Below, one piece after another: positions 43,094-53,033 of a DNA stretch of 60,130 bases (its first letter is position 1; each line of letters begins with the position of its first letter). Position numbers and translations under genes: made by a program. This stretch comes from Erythrobacter sp. ANT-B3C2. Its GTDB lineage: Bacteria > Pseudomonadota > Alphaproteobacteria > Sphingomonadales > Sphingomonadaceae. The DNA lies in NCBI GenBank assembly GCA_001683845.1, contig LXQI01000035.1, forward strand, positions 1 through 60,130, written 5' to 3'. The notes below the pieces were generated by a model. That model made no database searches, was not told where the DNA came from, and saw nothing but the letters and a program-made list of their open reading frames with translations.

Positions 43094-45472
43094 ATGCCAA
43101 GTTTCGCCCAGAGCCTCGAAAAGACCCTCCACGCCGCGCTGCAGAACGCGACCGAACGGCGGCATGAATATGCCACGCTCGAACATCTGCTGCTCGCGCT
43201 GGTGGACGATACGGAAGCCGCCGCGGTGATGACCGCCTGCGGGGTGGAACTGGGCGAACTGGGCAATGTGGTGCGCCAATACCTCGATCAGGAATACCAG
43301 TCCCTGCGCACCGAGGATGAAACCGATCCGCAGCCCACCGCCGGCTTCCAGCGGGTGATCCAGCGCGCCATCCTGCACGTCCAGTCTTCCGGCAAGGACA
43401 CCGTCACCGGCGCCAACGTGCTGGTGGCGCTGTTCTCCGAGCGCGACAGCTACGCGGTATACTTCCTGCAGCAGCAGGACATGAGTCGGCTGGATGCGGT
43501 GAGCTACATCAGCCACGGCATCGGCAAGGGCGGCCGCCCGGCCGAACACCGCATGCCCGATGGCAGCGAGGAACCGGCGACCAAGGCCGAGGAAAAGGCC
43601 GAGAAGGGCTCGAAGAAGGAATCCGCGCTCGACCAGTTCTGCGTCAACCTCAACAAGAAGGCGCTGGACGGCAAGGTCGATCCGCTGATCGGCCGCGGCC
43701 CGGAGGTGGATCGCACGGTGCAGATCCTCTGCCGCCGCTCGAAGAACAACCCGCTCTACGTGGGCGATCCGGGCGTCGGCAAGACCGCCATCGCCGAAGG
43801 CCTCGCCCGCAAGATCGTCGAGGGCGAGGTGCCCGAGGTGCTTGAACAGGCGGTGATCTACTCGCTCGACATGGGCGCGCTGCTGGCCGGCACCCGCTAT
43901 CGCGGTGATTTCGAGGAGCGGCTGAAGCAGGTCGTCAACGAACTCGAGAAGATGCCCCACGCGGTGCTGTTCATCGACGAGATCCACACGGTGATCGGCG
44001 CGGGCGCCACCAGCGGCGGGGCGATGGACGCCTCCAACCTGCTCAAGCCCGCGCTCTCCAGCGGCGGCATCCGCTGCATCGGCTCCACCACCTACAAGGA
44101 GTTCCGCAACCATTTCGAGAAGGACCGCGCGCTGCTGCGCCGCTTCCAGAAGATCGACGTTAACGAGCCATCCGTGGAAGACACGGTGAAGATCCTCAAG
44201 GGCCTGCGCACCGCCTTCGAGGAGCACCACAAGGTCAAGTACACGCCCGATGCCATCCGCACCGCGGTGGAGATGAGCGCGCGCTACATCAACGATCGCA
44301 AGCTGCCCGACAAGGCGATCGACGTGATCGACGAGGTCGGCGCAATGCAGATGCTGGTGCCCCCCAGCCGCCGCCGCAAGACGATCACGTCGAAGGAGAT
44401 CGAGAAGGTCATCGCCACCATGGCGCGGATCCCGCCCAAATCGGTCAGCAAGGACGACAAGGCCGCGCTCGCCAGCCTGGAAAAGGATCTCAAGCGCGTC
44501 GTCTACGGGCAGGACCGGGCGATCGAGCTGCTCGCCACCGCCATGAAGTTGAGCCGTGCGGGCCTGCGCGAGGCGGACAAGCCGATCGGCAGCTTCCTGT
44601 TCTCCGGCCCCACCGGCGTCGGCAAGACCGAGGTCGCGCGCCAGCTGGCCGAGATCATGGGGATCGAGCTCAAGCGCTTCGACATGTCCGAATATATGGA
44701 GCGTCACTCGGTCAGCCGCCTGATCGGCGCGCCCCCGGGCTATGTCGGCTACGATCAGGGCGGCCTGCTGACCGACGCGATCGACCAGCACCCCCATTGC
44801 GTGCTGCTGCTCGACGAGATCGAAAAGGCCCACCCCGATCTGTTCAACATCCTGCTGCAGGTGATGGATAACGGCCGGCTGACAGATCACCACGGCAAGA
44901 CGGTGGATTTCCGCAATGTGGTGCTGATCATGACCACCAATGCCGGCGCCTCGGATGCCGCCAAGCAGGGCATCGGCTTCGGCGCGGGCCAGCGCACGGA
45001 AGCGAGCGAGGAGGCGGTGAAGAAGATGTTCACGCCGGAATTCCGCAACCGGCTCGATGCCATCGTGCCCTTCGCCTATCTCGCGCCCGAGACGATCAGC
45101 CGCGTGGTGGACAAGTTCATCCTCCAGCTGGAATTGCAGCTGGCCGACCAGAACGTGCACATCCAGTTCGATAGCGTTGCGCGCGAATGGCTGGGCAAGC
45201 GCGGCTACGACAAGCTGATGGGCGCCCGGCCGATGTCGCGGCTGATCCAGGAGCGGGTCAAGCAGCCGCTGGCCGAGGAACTGCTGTTCGGCCAGCTGAG
45301 CGCCGGGGGCGAGGTGCATGTCAGCGTGAAGGACGACAAGCTCGCCTTCGAACTAAGCCCCGCCGCGCCCAAAACCGCCAAGCCGGCCAAGCCCTCAAAG
45401 CGCCGCAAGGGCGCCGAGCCCGACGCCGAACCCGAGGCCGAAGCCGACGAGAGCCAAGGCGGGCAGGACTAA
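43094..45472 (+). CDS. clpA: ATP-dependent Clp protease ATP-binding subunit ClpA
   Basis: A 792-residue AAA+ unfoldase that feeds substrates to ClpP. The N-domain (1-150) binds ClpS/N-degrons. D1 has Walker A GDPGVGKT (224-231) and Walker B in VLFIDEIHTV; D2 has GPTGVGKT and LLLDEIEKAHPD. There is no long middle domain, which separates it from ClpB/ClpC. The C-terminus carries a Lys/Ala/Glu-rich tail of about 45 residues beyond the usual end. The ATG at 43094 is the family start; 26 upstream codons are rejected. clpS is not seen upstream. Confidence 0.95.
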   Translation: MPSFAQSLEKTLHAALQNATERRHEYATLEHLLLALVDDTEAAAVMTACGVELGELGNVVRQYLDQEYQSLRTEDETDPQPTAGFQRVIQRAILHVQSSGKDTVTGANVLVALFSERDSYAVYFLQQQDMSRLDAVSYISHGIGKGGRPAEHRMPDGSEEPATKAEEKAEKGSKKESALDQFCVNLNKKALDGKVDPLIGRGPEVDRTVQILCRRSKNNPLYVGDPGVGKTAIAEGLARKIVEGEVPEVLEQAVIYSLDMGALLAGTRYRGDFEERLKQVVNELEKMPHAVLFIDEIHTVIGAGATSGGAMDASNLLKPALSSGGIRCIGSTTYKEFRNHFEKDRALLRRFQKIDVNEPSVEDTVKILKGLRTAFEEHHKVKYTPDAIRTAVEMSARYINDRKLPDKAIDVIDEVGAMQMLVPPSRRRKTITSKEIEKVIATMARIPPKSVSKDDKAALASLEKDLKRVVYGQDRAIELLATAMKLSRAGLREADKPIGSFLFSGPTGVGKTEVARQLAEIMGIELKRFDMSEYMERHSVSRLIGAPPGYVGYDQGGLLTDAIDQHPHCVLLLDEIEKAHPDLFNILLQVMDNGRLTDHHGKTVDFRNVVLIMTTNAGASDAAKQGIGFGAGQRTEASEEAVKKMFTPEFRNRLDAIVPFAYLAPETISRVVDKFILQLELQLADQNVHIQFDSVAREWLGKRGYDKLMGARPMSRLIQERVKQPLAEELLFGQLSAGGEVHVSVKDDKLAFELSPAAPKTAKPAKPSKRRKGAEPDAEPEAEADESQGGQD

Positions 45473-45582
45473 CGCCGCAGCGGGGGCGGTCCGAAGGATA
45501 GGAAGGCGGGCTACCGGCAAATCGCTGCGCACCCGCCGCCCGCCAAAGGAACTCCCCCGCCGCTCTGCCATTCCTCTGCCAG

Positions 45583-46587
45583 ATGAGCCCGAGCTTCTCC
45601 TGGATCCGCCCGGAGCCCTGGGGCATCCACGTGGTCCCCGCCGATTGCTGGATCGATCCCTCGCGCGAGGTGCCCCACGCGCTGGTCACCCACGGCCATG
45701 CCGATCATGCGCGCGGCGGCCACGGCCGCACCACAGCCACGCCCGAGACGCTGGCGATCATGGATCTGCGCTACAACACGCGCGAGAACATCCAGCCGGT
45801 GCACTATGGCGAGACCGTGCGCCTGCCCGGCGGGGTGGACGCCACCTATTTGCCCGCCGGCCATGTGCTGGGCAGCGCGCAAATCCTGCTCGAACTTGGC
45901 GGAGAGCGGGTCATCGTCACCGGCGATTACAAGCGCCGGGCCGATCCCACCTGCCCGCCCTTCCAAGTCACCCCGTGCGACGTGTTCATCACCGAGGCCA
46001 CCTTCGGCCTGCCGGTGTTCATCCACCCGCCGATCGCCGGGGAGATGGCCAAGCTGCTCACCCGCCTCGCCGAATACCCGGAGCGCTGCGTGCTGGTGGG
46101 CGCCTATGCGCTGGGCAAGGCGCAGCGGGTGATCGCCGAGCTGCGCCTCGCCGGCCACCACCAGCCGATCTACCTGCACGGCGCTCTCGAACGGATGTGC
46201 CGCCTGTACGAGGAGCTGGGCGTCTCCCTTGGCGAACTGCGCCCCGCCACCGGCGCCAGCAAGGACGCAATGCGCGGCCATATCGTGCTGTGCCCGCCCT
46301 CCGCGCTCAACGATCGCTGGAGCCGCCGCCTGCCCGATCCGATCACCGCCATGGCCAGCGGATGGATGCGCACCCGTCAGCGCGCCCGCCAGCGCAACGT
46401 AGAGCTGCCGCTGGTCATTTCCGACCATGCCGATTGGCCCGAGCTGACCGGCACCATCCAGGAGGTGAACCCGGCCGAAACCTGGATCACCCACGGCCGC
46501 GAGGATGCGCTGCTGCGCTGGTGCCAGCTCCACCAGCGCCGCGCCCGCGCATTGGCACTGGTCGGCTACGAGGACGAGGATGATTGA
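45583..46587 (+). CDS. ligase-associated DNA exonuclease (MBL/beta-CASP)
   Basis: A 334-residue metallo-beta-lactamase-fold nuclease: VTHGHADHARGG (metal motif 2), PAGHVLGSAQILLE (motif 3), ITEATFGLP, and VISDHADWPELTGTI near the C-terminus. Members are 5' exonucleases or endonucleases tied to ATP-dependent DNA ligases in DNA repair. It is followed by that ligase gene 282 bp downstream. Confidence 0.92.
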   Translation: MSPSFSWIRPEPWGIHVVPADCWIDPSREVPHALVTHGHADHARGGHGRTTATPETLAIMDLRYNTRENIQPVHYGETVRLPGGVDATYLPAGHVLGSAQILLELGGERVIVTGDYKRRADPTCPPFQVTPCDVFITEATFGLPVFIHPPIAGEMAKLLTRLAEYPERCVLVGAYALGKAQRVIAELRLAGHHQPIYLHGALERMCRLYEELGVSLGELRPATGASKDAMRGHIVLCPPSALNDRWSRRLPDPITAMASGWMRTRQRARQRNVELPLVISDHADWPELTGTIQEVNPAETWITHGREDALLRWCQLHQRRARALALVGYEDEDD

Positions 46588-46869
46588 GCCGGGCGCCAGC
46601 CGGTCCGGCGCGGGCCGGCTTGCCCCTGGCCTCGGCCATCGCCCCGATCCCGAGCGCCCCGTCGAGAGTGGATGCCATCCCGGCCTCCCTCTCGCCAGTT
46701 CGCGCTTCGTCCAGAACCGCCTGCGAGACCCCGCCTGCGATGATGCACGCCGCGCGGCTCGCCATGGCGCAGGTGGTGCCGGCCTTCCGCACAGCCCTTG
46801 CGAAAGCCCCCGTAGCGCATCGCCCGGCATGCGGCACGGCCAAGCCGCAGAAGCCAGAACCCGCTGAGA
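46588..46869. other. spacer between the exonuclease and ligase genes
   Basis: 282 bp in an otherwise tight pair. Frames are open on both strands (for example 46584 forward and 46566-46820 reverse), but residue composition is that of GC-rich shadow sequence and no ribosome binding site is present. No gene is called. Confidence 0.4.
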
Positions 46870-48528
46870 ATGGAGGCCTTCGCCGCCCTTGTCGACGCGC
46901 TGATCTACACGCGCAGCCGCAACGGCAAGCTGGAGCTGATTGCCGATTATTTGCGCCGCACGCCCGATCCGGAGCGCGGCTGGGCGCTCGCCGCGCTGAC
47001 TGAAGGCCTCGATTTCCCGGCGGTGAAATCCGGCACCATCCGCACCCTGCTGCACGAGCGGGTCGATCCGCTGCTGTGGCAGCTCAGCCGCGATTTCGTC
47101 GGTGACACCGCCGAAACCGCCAGCCTGCTCTGGCAGCCACCCGCCCTCGCCGATGGGCCGCCCGCTCCCCCGCCCAGCGTGACGCAGGCAGTGGAGGCGC
47201 TCTCCGCCATGACCCGAGCCTCGGTCCTCACCGAACTGCCGCGCCTGCTCGATCGGCTCGATCCCGATGGCCGCTACGCGCTGCTCAAGCTGGCGACCGG
47301 CGCGATGCGGGTCGGTATCTCGGCGCGGCTCGCCAAGACCGCTTTTGCGCTCGCCTTTCGGGTCGATGTGGATGCGGTGGAGGAATATTGGCACGCGCTT
47401 GCGCCCCCCTTCCAACCTTTGTTCGACTGGGCTGCAAACGGCGCCGATCCGCCTGATACGCAAAGCCTGCCGCTGTTCCGCCCGTTCATGCTGGCCCATC
47501 CGCTCGACGATCTGCAGGTCGATCTCGCCGACTATGTGGCCGAATGGAAGTGGGATGGCATCCGCGTGCAACTGGCTTGCGCGGGCGGTGCAACCCGCTT
47601 GTATTCGCGCTCCGGCGACGACATCACGGCCACCTTTCCCGAACTGGCCGAGGCGCTGACCATCCCCGCGGTGCTCGATGGCGAGCTGCTGGTGCGCGGC
47701 AGCCACCAGGGCGGCGAAGAGGGCGGCGCGGCCAGCTTCAACGCGCTCCAGCAGCGGCTCGGTCGCAAGACCGTCTCGGCGAAAATGCTGGCCGAATCCC
47801 CCGCCTTCGTGCGCCTGTACGACCTGCTGCTGCTCGATGGTGAAGATCTGCGGGAATGCCCCTGGACCGATCGCCGCGCCGCGCTGGAAGCCCTGCTGCC
47901 CCGCCTGCCGGCCGAGCATTTCGACCTCAGCACGATCATCCCGGCCGACAGTTTCGCGGATCTGGCCACGATCCGCGACGGCACCCGCGACGAGGCGATC
48001 GAGGGGCTGATGCTCAAGCGCCGCACCTCGCCCTATGTCGCCGGGCGGCGCACCGGGCTCTGGTACAAGTGGAAGCGCGATCCGCTGCTGGTGGATTGCG
48101 TGCTGATGTATGCCCAGCGCGGCAGCGGCCGGCGGGCCAGCTTCTATTCCGATTACACTTTCGGCTGCTGGCAGGGCGACCCTGCCGATCCCGCGGGCGG
48201 CGCCGAGCTGCTGCCCGTTGGCAAGGCCTATTCGGGCTTCACCGACGAGGAGCTGAAGCGGCTCGATCGCCATGTCCGCCAGCACACGCTGAACCGTTTC
48301 GGCCCGGTGCGCGAGACCGACCGGAGCCTGGTGTTCGAGGTGGCATTCGATTCGGTCCGCGCCAGCAAGCGGCACAAGAGCGGCCTCGCCATGCGGTTCC
48401 CGCGCATCCACCGCATCCGCTGGGACAAGCCCGCGCACGAGGCGGACCGGATCGAAGCGCTGCAGGCGCTGGTGCATGGGGAGCCGGGAGGCGGCACCGC
48501 GAGGCGCCAGGACCTCAGCGCGGAATAG
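46870..48528 (+). CDS. ATP-dependent DNA ligase (cisplatin-damage-response type)
   Basis: A 552-residue ligase. An N-terminal DNA-binding domain (1-200) precedes the nucleotidyltransferase motif I, EWKWDGIR, with the adenylated Lys227. Later motifs include LDGELLVRG, FVRLYDLLLLDGED, DEAIEGLMLKRR and WYKWKRDP; the OB domain is at the C-terminus. This group is encoded with a beta-CASP exonuclease and often with a helicase and a phosphoesterase that are not adjacent here. Role: repair of damaged DNA. Confidence 0.94.
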   Translation: MEAFAALVDALIYTRSRNGKLELIADYLRRTPDPERGWALAALTEGLDFPAVKSGTIRTLLHERVDPLLWQLSRDFVGDTAETASLLWQPPALADGPPAPPPSVTQAVEALSAMTRASVLTELPRLLDRLDPDGRYALLKLATGAMRVGISARLAKTAFALAFRVDVDAVEEYWHALAPPFQPLFDWAANGADPPDTQSLPLFRPFMLAHPLDDLQVDLADYVAEWKWDGIRVQLACAGGATRLYSRSGDDITATFPELAEALTIPAVLDGELLVRGSHQGGEEGGAASFNALQQRLGRKTVSAKMLAESPAFVRLYDLLLLDGEDLRECPWTDRRAALEALLPRLPAEHFDLSTIIPADSFADLATIRDGTRDEAIEGLMLKRRTSPYVAGRRTGLWYKWKRDPLLVDCVLMYAQRGSGRRASFYSDYTFGCWQGDPADPAGGAELLPVGKAYSGFTDEELKRLDRHVRQHTLNRFGPVRETDRSLVFEVAFDSVRASKRHKSGLAMRFPRIHRIRWDKPAHEADRIEALQALVHGEPGGGTARRQDLSAE

Positions 48529-48642
48529 GACACAAGGCGGTTACCTGGGCGCCATGTCGCGCTCCGCGTGCGGAGGAGCGCGCAATAGCAGACGACCGGT
48601 CAAGTGCGGACTGGAAGTGCCTCCGCGATGTTCCCTGCCCGG

Positions 48643-49653
48643 TCAAATCATCCCGGCCAGCGGGCTCGACGGATCGGCATAGCGGCGGGTGGCCATCCGC
48701 CCGGCGCGATAGGCCTCGCGCCCCGCCTCCACCGCGAGTTTCATGGCCCGGGCCATGCGCACTGGCTCCTTCGCCTCGGCGATGGCGGTGTTCATCAGCA
48801 CGCCGTCGCAGCCCAGCTCCATCGCCACCGCGGCATCGCTGGCGGTGCCCACGCCCGCATCGACCAGCACCGGCACCTTGGCGCCCTCGACGATCAGGCG
48901 GATCGTGACGCGGTTCTGGATGCCCAGCCCCGAGCCGATCGGCGCACCCAGCGGCATGATCGCCACCGCGCCAGCCTCTTCCAGCTGGCGCGCGGCGATC
49001 GGATCGTCGGTGCAATAGACCATCGGCAGAAAGCCCTCGCCGGCCAGTGTCTCGCAGGCGCGCAGCGTCTCGCGCATGTCAGGATAAAGCGTCTTCGCCT
49101 CGCCCAGCACCTCCAGCTTGACGAGATCCCAGCCGCCGGCCTCGCGCGCCAGCCGCAGCGTGCGCACCGCCTCTTCGGCATTGAAGCAGCCCGCGGTGTT
49201 GGGCAGGTAGGTGACCTTGGCCGGATCGATAAAGTCGGTCAGCATCGGCGCGCCGGGATCGGTGACGTTGACCCGGCGCACTGCGACGGTGACGATCTCG
49301 GCACCACTGGCGGTGAGCGCGGCCGCATTCTGCGCGAAATCCTTGTACTTGCCGGTGCCCACGATCAGACGCGAGCGGAAGGTACGGCTGGCGACAGTCC
49401 AGCTGTCGTCGTCCTGCAACGCTGGTGCATGATCGCCACCGCCGACGAAATGGACAATCTCCAGCACGTCGCCATCGGCCAGCGGCGCCTCGGCCAGCGT
49501 GGAGCGGGGGATGATGGTGCCGTTGTGTTCGACCGCGACCTTTTCAGGACGCAACGCAAGCTCATGCACCAGATCGGCGATGGTGGCGGCCGAACTGTGG
49601 CGGGTTTCGCCGTTGACGGTGAGGGTACGGGCGGGGGCGGCGGTGTCTTGCAT
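48643..49653 (-). CDS. thiG: ThiS-ThiG fusion: sulfur carrier and thiazole synthase
   Basis: A 336-residue fusion. Residues 10-74 are a ThiS ubiquitin-like domain ([22 protein letters not shown], ending [17 protein letters not shown] with an internal Gly-Gly). Residues 80-336 are ThiG, a TIM barrel with [16 protein letters not shown], the Schiff-base lysine in [13 protein letters not shown], and [21 protein letters not shown]. It builds the thiazole half of thiamine. Because the ThiS Gly-Gly tail is buried in the fusion rather than free, the thiocarboxylate route must differ or involve processing. Such fusions are known in alphaproteobacteria. Confidence 0.9.
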   Translation of the reverse strand: MQDTAAPARTLTVNGETRHSSAATIADLVHELALRPEKVAVEHNGTIIPRSTLAEAPLADGDVLEIVHFVGGGDHAPALQDDDSWTVASRTFRSRLIVGTGKYKDFAQNAAALTASGAEIVTVAVRRVNVTDPGAPMLTDFIDPAKVTYLPNTAGCFNAEEAVRTLRLAREAGGWDLVKLEVLGEAKTLYPDMRETLRACETLAGEGFLPMVYCTDDPIAARQLEEAGAVAIMPLGAPIGSGLGIQNRVTIRLIVEGAKVPVLVDAGVGTASDAAVAMELGCDGVLMNTAIAEAKEPVRMARAMKLAVEAGREAYRAGRMATRRYADPSSPLAGMI

Positions 49654-49676
49654 GGCAAGCGCCAAAATAGCGCGCG

Positions 49677-50066
49677 TTACGCCATGCGCAAGTTGAGGAC
49701 GTGGCCAGCCGCGACCAGCAGCACGCCCGCTACGGTGAGCACCGCTTCGTGCGCGCCATGCCCGGCGGCGAGCGCGGCGGCCATCAAGGCAAGCCCGGTA
49801 GAGGCGACGATCAGCGGGACCGGCCGCCGGTGGCGCATCATGCCGACACCGATCGCCAGCGCGGCGAAGGCGGTCGCCAACGCCAGCCCAACGCGGTGGA
49901 TCGCCGGATCGAGCAGGATCCCACCCGTCAGCCCGAGCCCTGCCACCACGACCAACCCGAGGATGCAGTGAACCGCGCATAGGCCGGAAAGGACGAGGCC
50001 GAGCCCATCGAATCGGCCTTGCCTGCGCGGAGTGGTCCTTGCCATCAGCTCCATGTATGTAACCAT
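49677..50066 (-). CDS. MerC-domain membrane protein
   Basis: A protein of about 129 residues with four hydrophobic helices and the MerC cysteine motif in [12 protein letters not shown] (Cys-x3-Cys). MerC proteins move mercury or other soft metal ions; chromosomal relatives are often tied to zinc/Fur-type control. Three ATGs are possible (50066, 50054, 50045). The first two lie inside a 12-base-spaced direct repeat that may be an operator, and the third has GGAG close by. No mer operon partners are present. Confidence 0.8.
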   Translation of the reverse strand: MVTYMELMARTTPRRQGRFDGLGLVLSGLCAVHCILGLVVVAGLGLTGGILLDPAIHRVGLALATAFAALAIGVGMMRHRRPVPLIVASTGLALMAAALAAGHGAHEAVLTVAGVLLVAAGHVLNLRMA

Positions 50067-50070
50067 GTAT
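50051..50070. repeat. direct repeat at the MerC start, possible operator
   Basis: CCATGTAT occurs at 50051-50058 and again at 50063-50070, a 12-base period close to one helical turn. It covers the 5' end of the MerC gene. A metal-responsive regulator site is possible but unproven. Confidence 0.35.
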
Positions 50071-50152
50071 CATCACGCAAGACTGCAATTGGCCGCTTGT
50101 GCCCGAGGGGCACTTGCGAATTTGGCCTTTTCGGAGCAAGAAGCGCGGTAGG

Positions 50153-51208
50153 ATGGTCGCGCAGGTCAAGGGGCGCGCGGGGGCGGCCGCTCTACGCGCA
50201 AACGAGGTGCACCCGGAAGCGGTTGCGCGGTGGCTGCTTGCGGTCGCGGCACTGGTGGTGCTGATGGTGTTTGTAGGCGGCATCACTCGGCTGACCGAGA
50301 GCGGCCTTTCGATCACCCAGTGGGAGCTCGTCACCGGCGTGATTCCCCCGCTTAACCAAGCGCAGTGGGAGGCTGAATTCGCCCTCTATCAGCAGATTCC
50401 CGAATATATCGAGGTTACCGGGCCGGCCGGGATGACCCTGGCCGATTACAAGGTGATCTATTTCTGGGAGTGGCTGCATCGCCTGCTGGGGCGGGTGATC
50501 GGCCTGGCGTTCGCGCTGCCGTTTGCGTGGTTCTGGCTGCGCGGCGCGATTCCAAAGGGCTATCATGCGCGGTTGCTGGTGCTGCTGGCGCTGGGCGGGC
50601 TGCAGGGGGTGTTCGGCTGGTGGATGGTGACATCGGGCTTGGCGCAGTACACCGACGTCAGCCATCATCGCCTTGCGGTTCACCTGCTCACCGCGCTGCT
50701 GATCCTTGCCATGCTGTTGTGGACGGCACTCGACCTTTTGCGGCACCGCGGCGGCGCCCGTCACGCTCGGCTAACACCATTGGCCGGGTTGGTGGGTGCG
50801 GTGCTGTTCGTGCAGCTGCTGCTGGGTGCGTGGGTCGCAGGGCTGAACGCCGGGCTCGCCTCCGATAGCTGGCCGCTGATGCAGGAGCGCTTCGTGCCCG
50901 AGGTGGATTGGTCGAAGGGGTTCGGCTGGGCCCTGACCAACGAGCCGTTCCTGCTGCATTTCCTGCATCGCTGGTGGGCCTGGGTGGCGGTGGCGGCGCT
51001 GATCGTGCTGGCCCGCAGCGCTCGCATGGCGGGAGGGCGCGGCGCCTCTGTGGCCATCAATGCGGCCGTGGGAACGCAGATCGTGCTCGGGATCGCCACC
51101 GTGATGACCGGCGTGGCGCTGTGGCTTGCGGTGCTGCACCAACTGGTCGGCGCGCTGCTGGTGGCCGCGACCACCTGGGGTGCCCACAACATTGGTCGCC
51201 GAGCATGA
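50153..51208 (+). CDS. ctaA: heme A synthase (COX15/CtaA)
   Basis: A 351-residue inner-membrane enzyme that oxidises heme O to heme A for aa3-type oxidases. It has eight helices in two pseudo-symmetric bundles, with paired heme-ligand histidines in [27 protein letters not shown] and VLHQLVGAL. The loop [21 protein letters not shown] is the family hallmark. The ATG at 50153 is chosen; a GTG at 50099 would add 18 non-conserved residues. cutA overlaps its end (ATGA). Confidence 0.93.
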   Translation: MVAQVKGRAGAAALRANEVHPEAVARWLLAVAALVVLMVFVGGITRLTESGLSITQWELVTGVIPPLNQAQWEAEFALYQQIPEYIEVTGPAGMTLADYKVIYFWEWLHRLLGRVIGLAFALPFAWFWLRGAIPKGYHARLLVLLALGGLQGVFGWWMVTSGLAQYTDVSHHRLAVHLLTALLILAMLLWTALDLLRHRGGARHARLTPLAGLVGAVLFVQLLLGAWVAGLNAGLASDSWPLMQERFVPEVDWSKGFGWALTNEPFLLHFLHRWWAWVAVAALIVLARSARMAGGRGASVAINAAVGTQIVLGIATVMTGVALWLAVLHQLVGALLVAATTWGAHNIGRRA

Positions 51209-51618
51209 TGGCCACGGCGAGCACGGGTGCGATGGAGATCGTGAACGGGGGCATGTTCGGGGGCATGGAGGCGATGGGCCCGGCGCTGATCTGGTGCTCC
51301 TTCGCCGATGCGGGGAGCGCCGAACGGGCTGCCGGGCAGTTGCTCGACGAGGGGCTGGTCGCCTGCGCCAACATCCTGCCCCCGATGCGTTCGCTTTATC
51401 GATGGCGCGGCGAGCGGGGCGCGGGCGTGGAGACCGGCGTGCTGTTCAAGACCAACGCCGCGCTGCTGGAGCGGGCCACCGGGCGGCTGGCCGAGCTTCA
51501 CCCCTACGACGAGCCGGCGATCCTCGGCTGGCGAACCGATCATGCGAGCCCTGCCACGGCGGCCTGGCTGGCCGAGCTGGCCGGTGCAATGCTGCAGGAG
51601 CTGCCCGATGGCGCATGA
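51205..51618 (+). CDS. cutA: CutA-family divalent-cation tolerance protein
   Basis: A 137-residue protein. The CutA domain starts at about residue 24 (GPALIWCSFADAGSAERAAGQLLDEGLVACANI) and contains YRWRGE and the PYDEPAILGW segment. It forms a trimer with a ferredoxin-like fold; the link to copper tolerance is old and uncertain. About 23 N-terminal residues are extra and Met/Gly-rich, so translation might begin at an internal ATG, but the ATGA overlap with ctaA favours this start. Confidence 0.9.
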   Translation: MMATASTGAMEIVNGGMFGGMEAMGPALIWCSFADAGSAERAAGQLLDEGLVACANILPPMRSLYRWRGERGAGVETGVLFKTNAALLERATGRLAELHPYDEPAILGWRTDHASPATAAWLAELAGAMLQELPDGA

Positions 51619-52339
51619 CCGACGCGCGCTGCTGCGAGCGGGTGCCTTCGCGCTGCTGGTGCCGGCGCTGGGCGTGGCGCCGCGTCTCGCCCTGGCGCGG
51701 GGTGGCGGCTTTGCCCCGCCCGCCGCGCCGATGCTCTACACGCGCCGGCTCGAGCGCGCCCTCCCGGAAGGTGCGAGGTTCATGGTCAGCCGCAGCTTCG
51801 CGGTGCATTTTCATCCGCAGGCGAGCGGCTTTTGCATCGAGGGCGAGCAGGTGGCGGTCGATGTCGAGGCGCCGATCGTGCTGGCCGAATTTGCGCAGCT
51901 TGAACGGACGCGGCAAGAGCTTGCACTGTTCCCGATCCAGCTCGACGCGACGGGGCTGATCGCGCAGGACGCGCTCTATTCGCCGCCGCGGCAGCTTGAA
52001 GAAGCGGTGGAGGCGGTGCTCGCCAGCGTCGCGCGGCTCGCGGCTGCTGGGCCCGCGGAGATGGACGCGGCGCTGTTCGCCAGTGCGGTGCGCGGGAAGT
52101 CGGAGGCGCTGGTCAGCCATCTGCCGCCCGATCTGTTCGCTCCGGCCGGCGAGCAGAGCAGCGCCACTCGTCGCTTTGTGCTGCCGGGCGGGGACGAGGG
52201 CGAGGTAAGCGTCACCTATCGGGCCGAGGCCGACCCGGCCACCGGGCTGATGCGGACCGCGCTGCGGGAGGTGGTCACGCGGGTCGAGGGCACCAGCCGC
52301 CGGACGGTCGAGAACTGGACGTTGGCGCCGCATCCCTGA
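51608..52339 (+). CDS. exported hypothetical protein
   Basis: A 243-residue protein with a probable Tat or Sec signal ([21 protein letters not shown], cleavage near ALA at about residue 30). The mature part is mixed alpha/beta without recognisable motifs, except a conserved-looking ending TRRFVLPGG ... [14 protein letters not shown]. It overlaps the end of cutA by 11 bases, so the two are co-translated with ctaA. No family is recognised. Confidence 0.75.
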   Translation: MAHDRRALLRAGAFALLVPALGVAPRLALARGGGFAPPAAPMLYTRRLERALPEGARFMVSRSFAVHFHPQASGFCIEGEQVAVDVEAPIVLAEFAQLERTRQELALFPIQLDATGLIAQDALYSPPRQLEEAVEAVLASVARLAAAGPAEMDAALFASAVRGKSEALVSHLPPDLFAPAGEQSSATRRFVLPGGDEGEVSVTYRAEADPATGLMRTALREVVTRVEGTSRRTVENWTLAPHP

Positions 52340-52467
52340 GCGGGCAGTCTATAGCGGTATCATTTTACCTCCTTGGGAACGCGCGGTTTCGCTTGACTTG
52401 CGGCCCTCTGCCGCACAAAGCGCGCCGACTTCGCGCCTGCGGCCTTCGGGCTGTGGCACGCGATGCA

Positions 52468-52535
52468 CCCACATCTTCGTTTCGCCCACATCTTCGTTTC
52501 GCCCACATCTTCGTTTCGCCCACATCTTCGTTTCG
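52468..52535 (+). repeat. 4 x 17 bp perfect tandem repeat in the rplM leader
   Basis: CCCACATCTTCGTTTCG is repeated four times without a mismatch (52468-52484, 52485-52501, 52502-52518, 52519-52535), ending 18 bp before the rplM ATG. The 17-base period is not a multiple of three, so it is not a coding repeat. It lies inside the expected 5' untranslated region. Confidence 0.95.
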
Positions 52536-52553
52536 CAAGGACATCGCGCAGCC

Positions 52554-53033
52554 ATGAAGGCGCTCAGCAAACAGACCCGTTCGATCAAGCCGGCCGAGGT
52601 CGAAAAGAACTGGCATCTGGTGGATGCCGAGGGGCTGGTCGTCGGCCGGCTGGCGGCGATCGTCGCCAGCATCCTGCGCGGCAAGCACAAGCCGAGCTAC
52701 ACCCCGCATGTGGATTGCGGCGATCACGTGGTGGTCGTCAATGTCGACAAGGTCCGCTTCACCGGCAACAAGCTGAAGGAAAAGACCTATTACAAGCACA
52801 CCGGCTATATCGGTGGGATCAAGGCGGTGACCGCCGACAAGGTGCTCGACGGGCGCTTTCCCGAGCGCGTGCTCGAGAAGGCGGTGGAGCGAATGGTGCC
52901 GCGCGGGCCGCTGGGGCGTCAGCAGATGAAGGCGCTGCACCTCTATGTCGGCACCGAGCATCCGCACGACGGGCAGCAGCCCGCCACGCTCGACGTTGCC
53001 TCGATGAACCGCAAGAACAAGGTTGCCAAGTGA
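52554..53033 (+). CDS. rplM: 50S ribosomal protein L13
   Basis: A 159-residue uL13: [56 protein letters not shown] and [22 protein letters not shown] are invariant family blocks. It is an early assembly protein of the large subunit. The ATG at 52554 gives the family-length N-terminus. It is followed by rpsI with a one-base TGATG overlap. AAGG at 52537-52540 is far (13 bases) from the ATG, so initiation may depend on the repeat-bearing leader. Confidence 0.96.
   Translation: MKALSKQTRSIKPAEVEKNWHLVDAEGLVVGRLAAIVASILRGKHKPSYTPHVDCGDHVVVVNVDKVRFTGNKLKEKTYYKHTGYIGGIKAVTADKVLDGRFPERVLEKAVERMVPRGPLGRQQMKALHLYVGTEHPHDGQQPATLDVASMNRKNKVAK

Noticed and set aside
43028..45319. 763-codon minus-strand frame opposite clpA
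   Set aside because: Same shadow effect; the plus strand carries all ClpA motifs.
45511..48477. 988-codon open frame on the minus strand opposite the exonuclease and ligase genes
   Set aside because: It is an antisense shadow: residues are rich in His, Arg, Gln and Gly without motifs, while the plus strand encodes two clear enzymes. High GC at third codon positions keeps such frames open.
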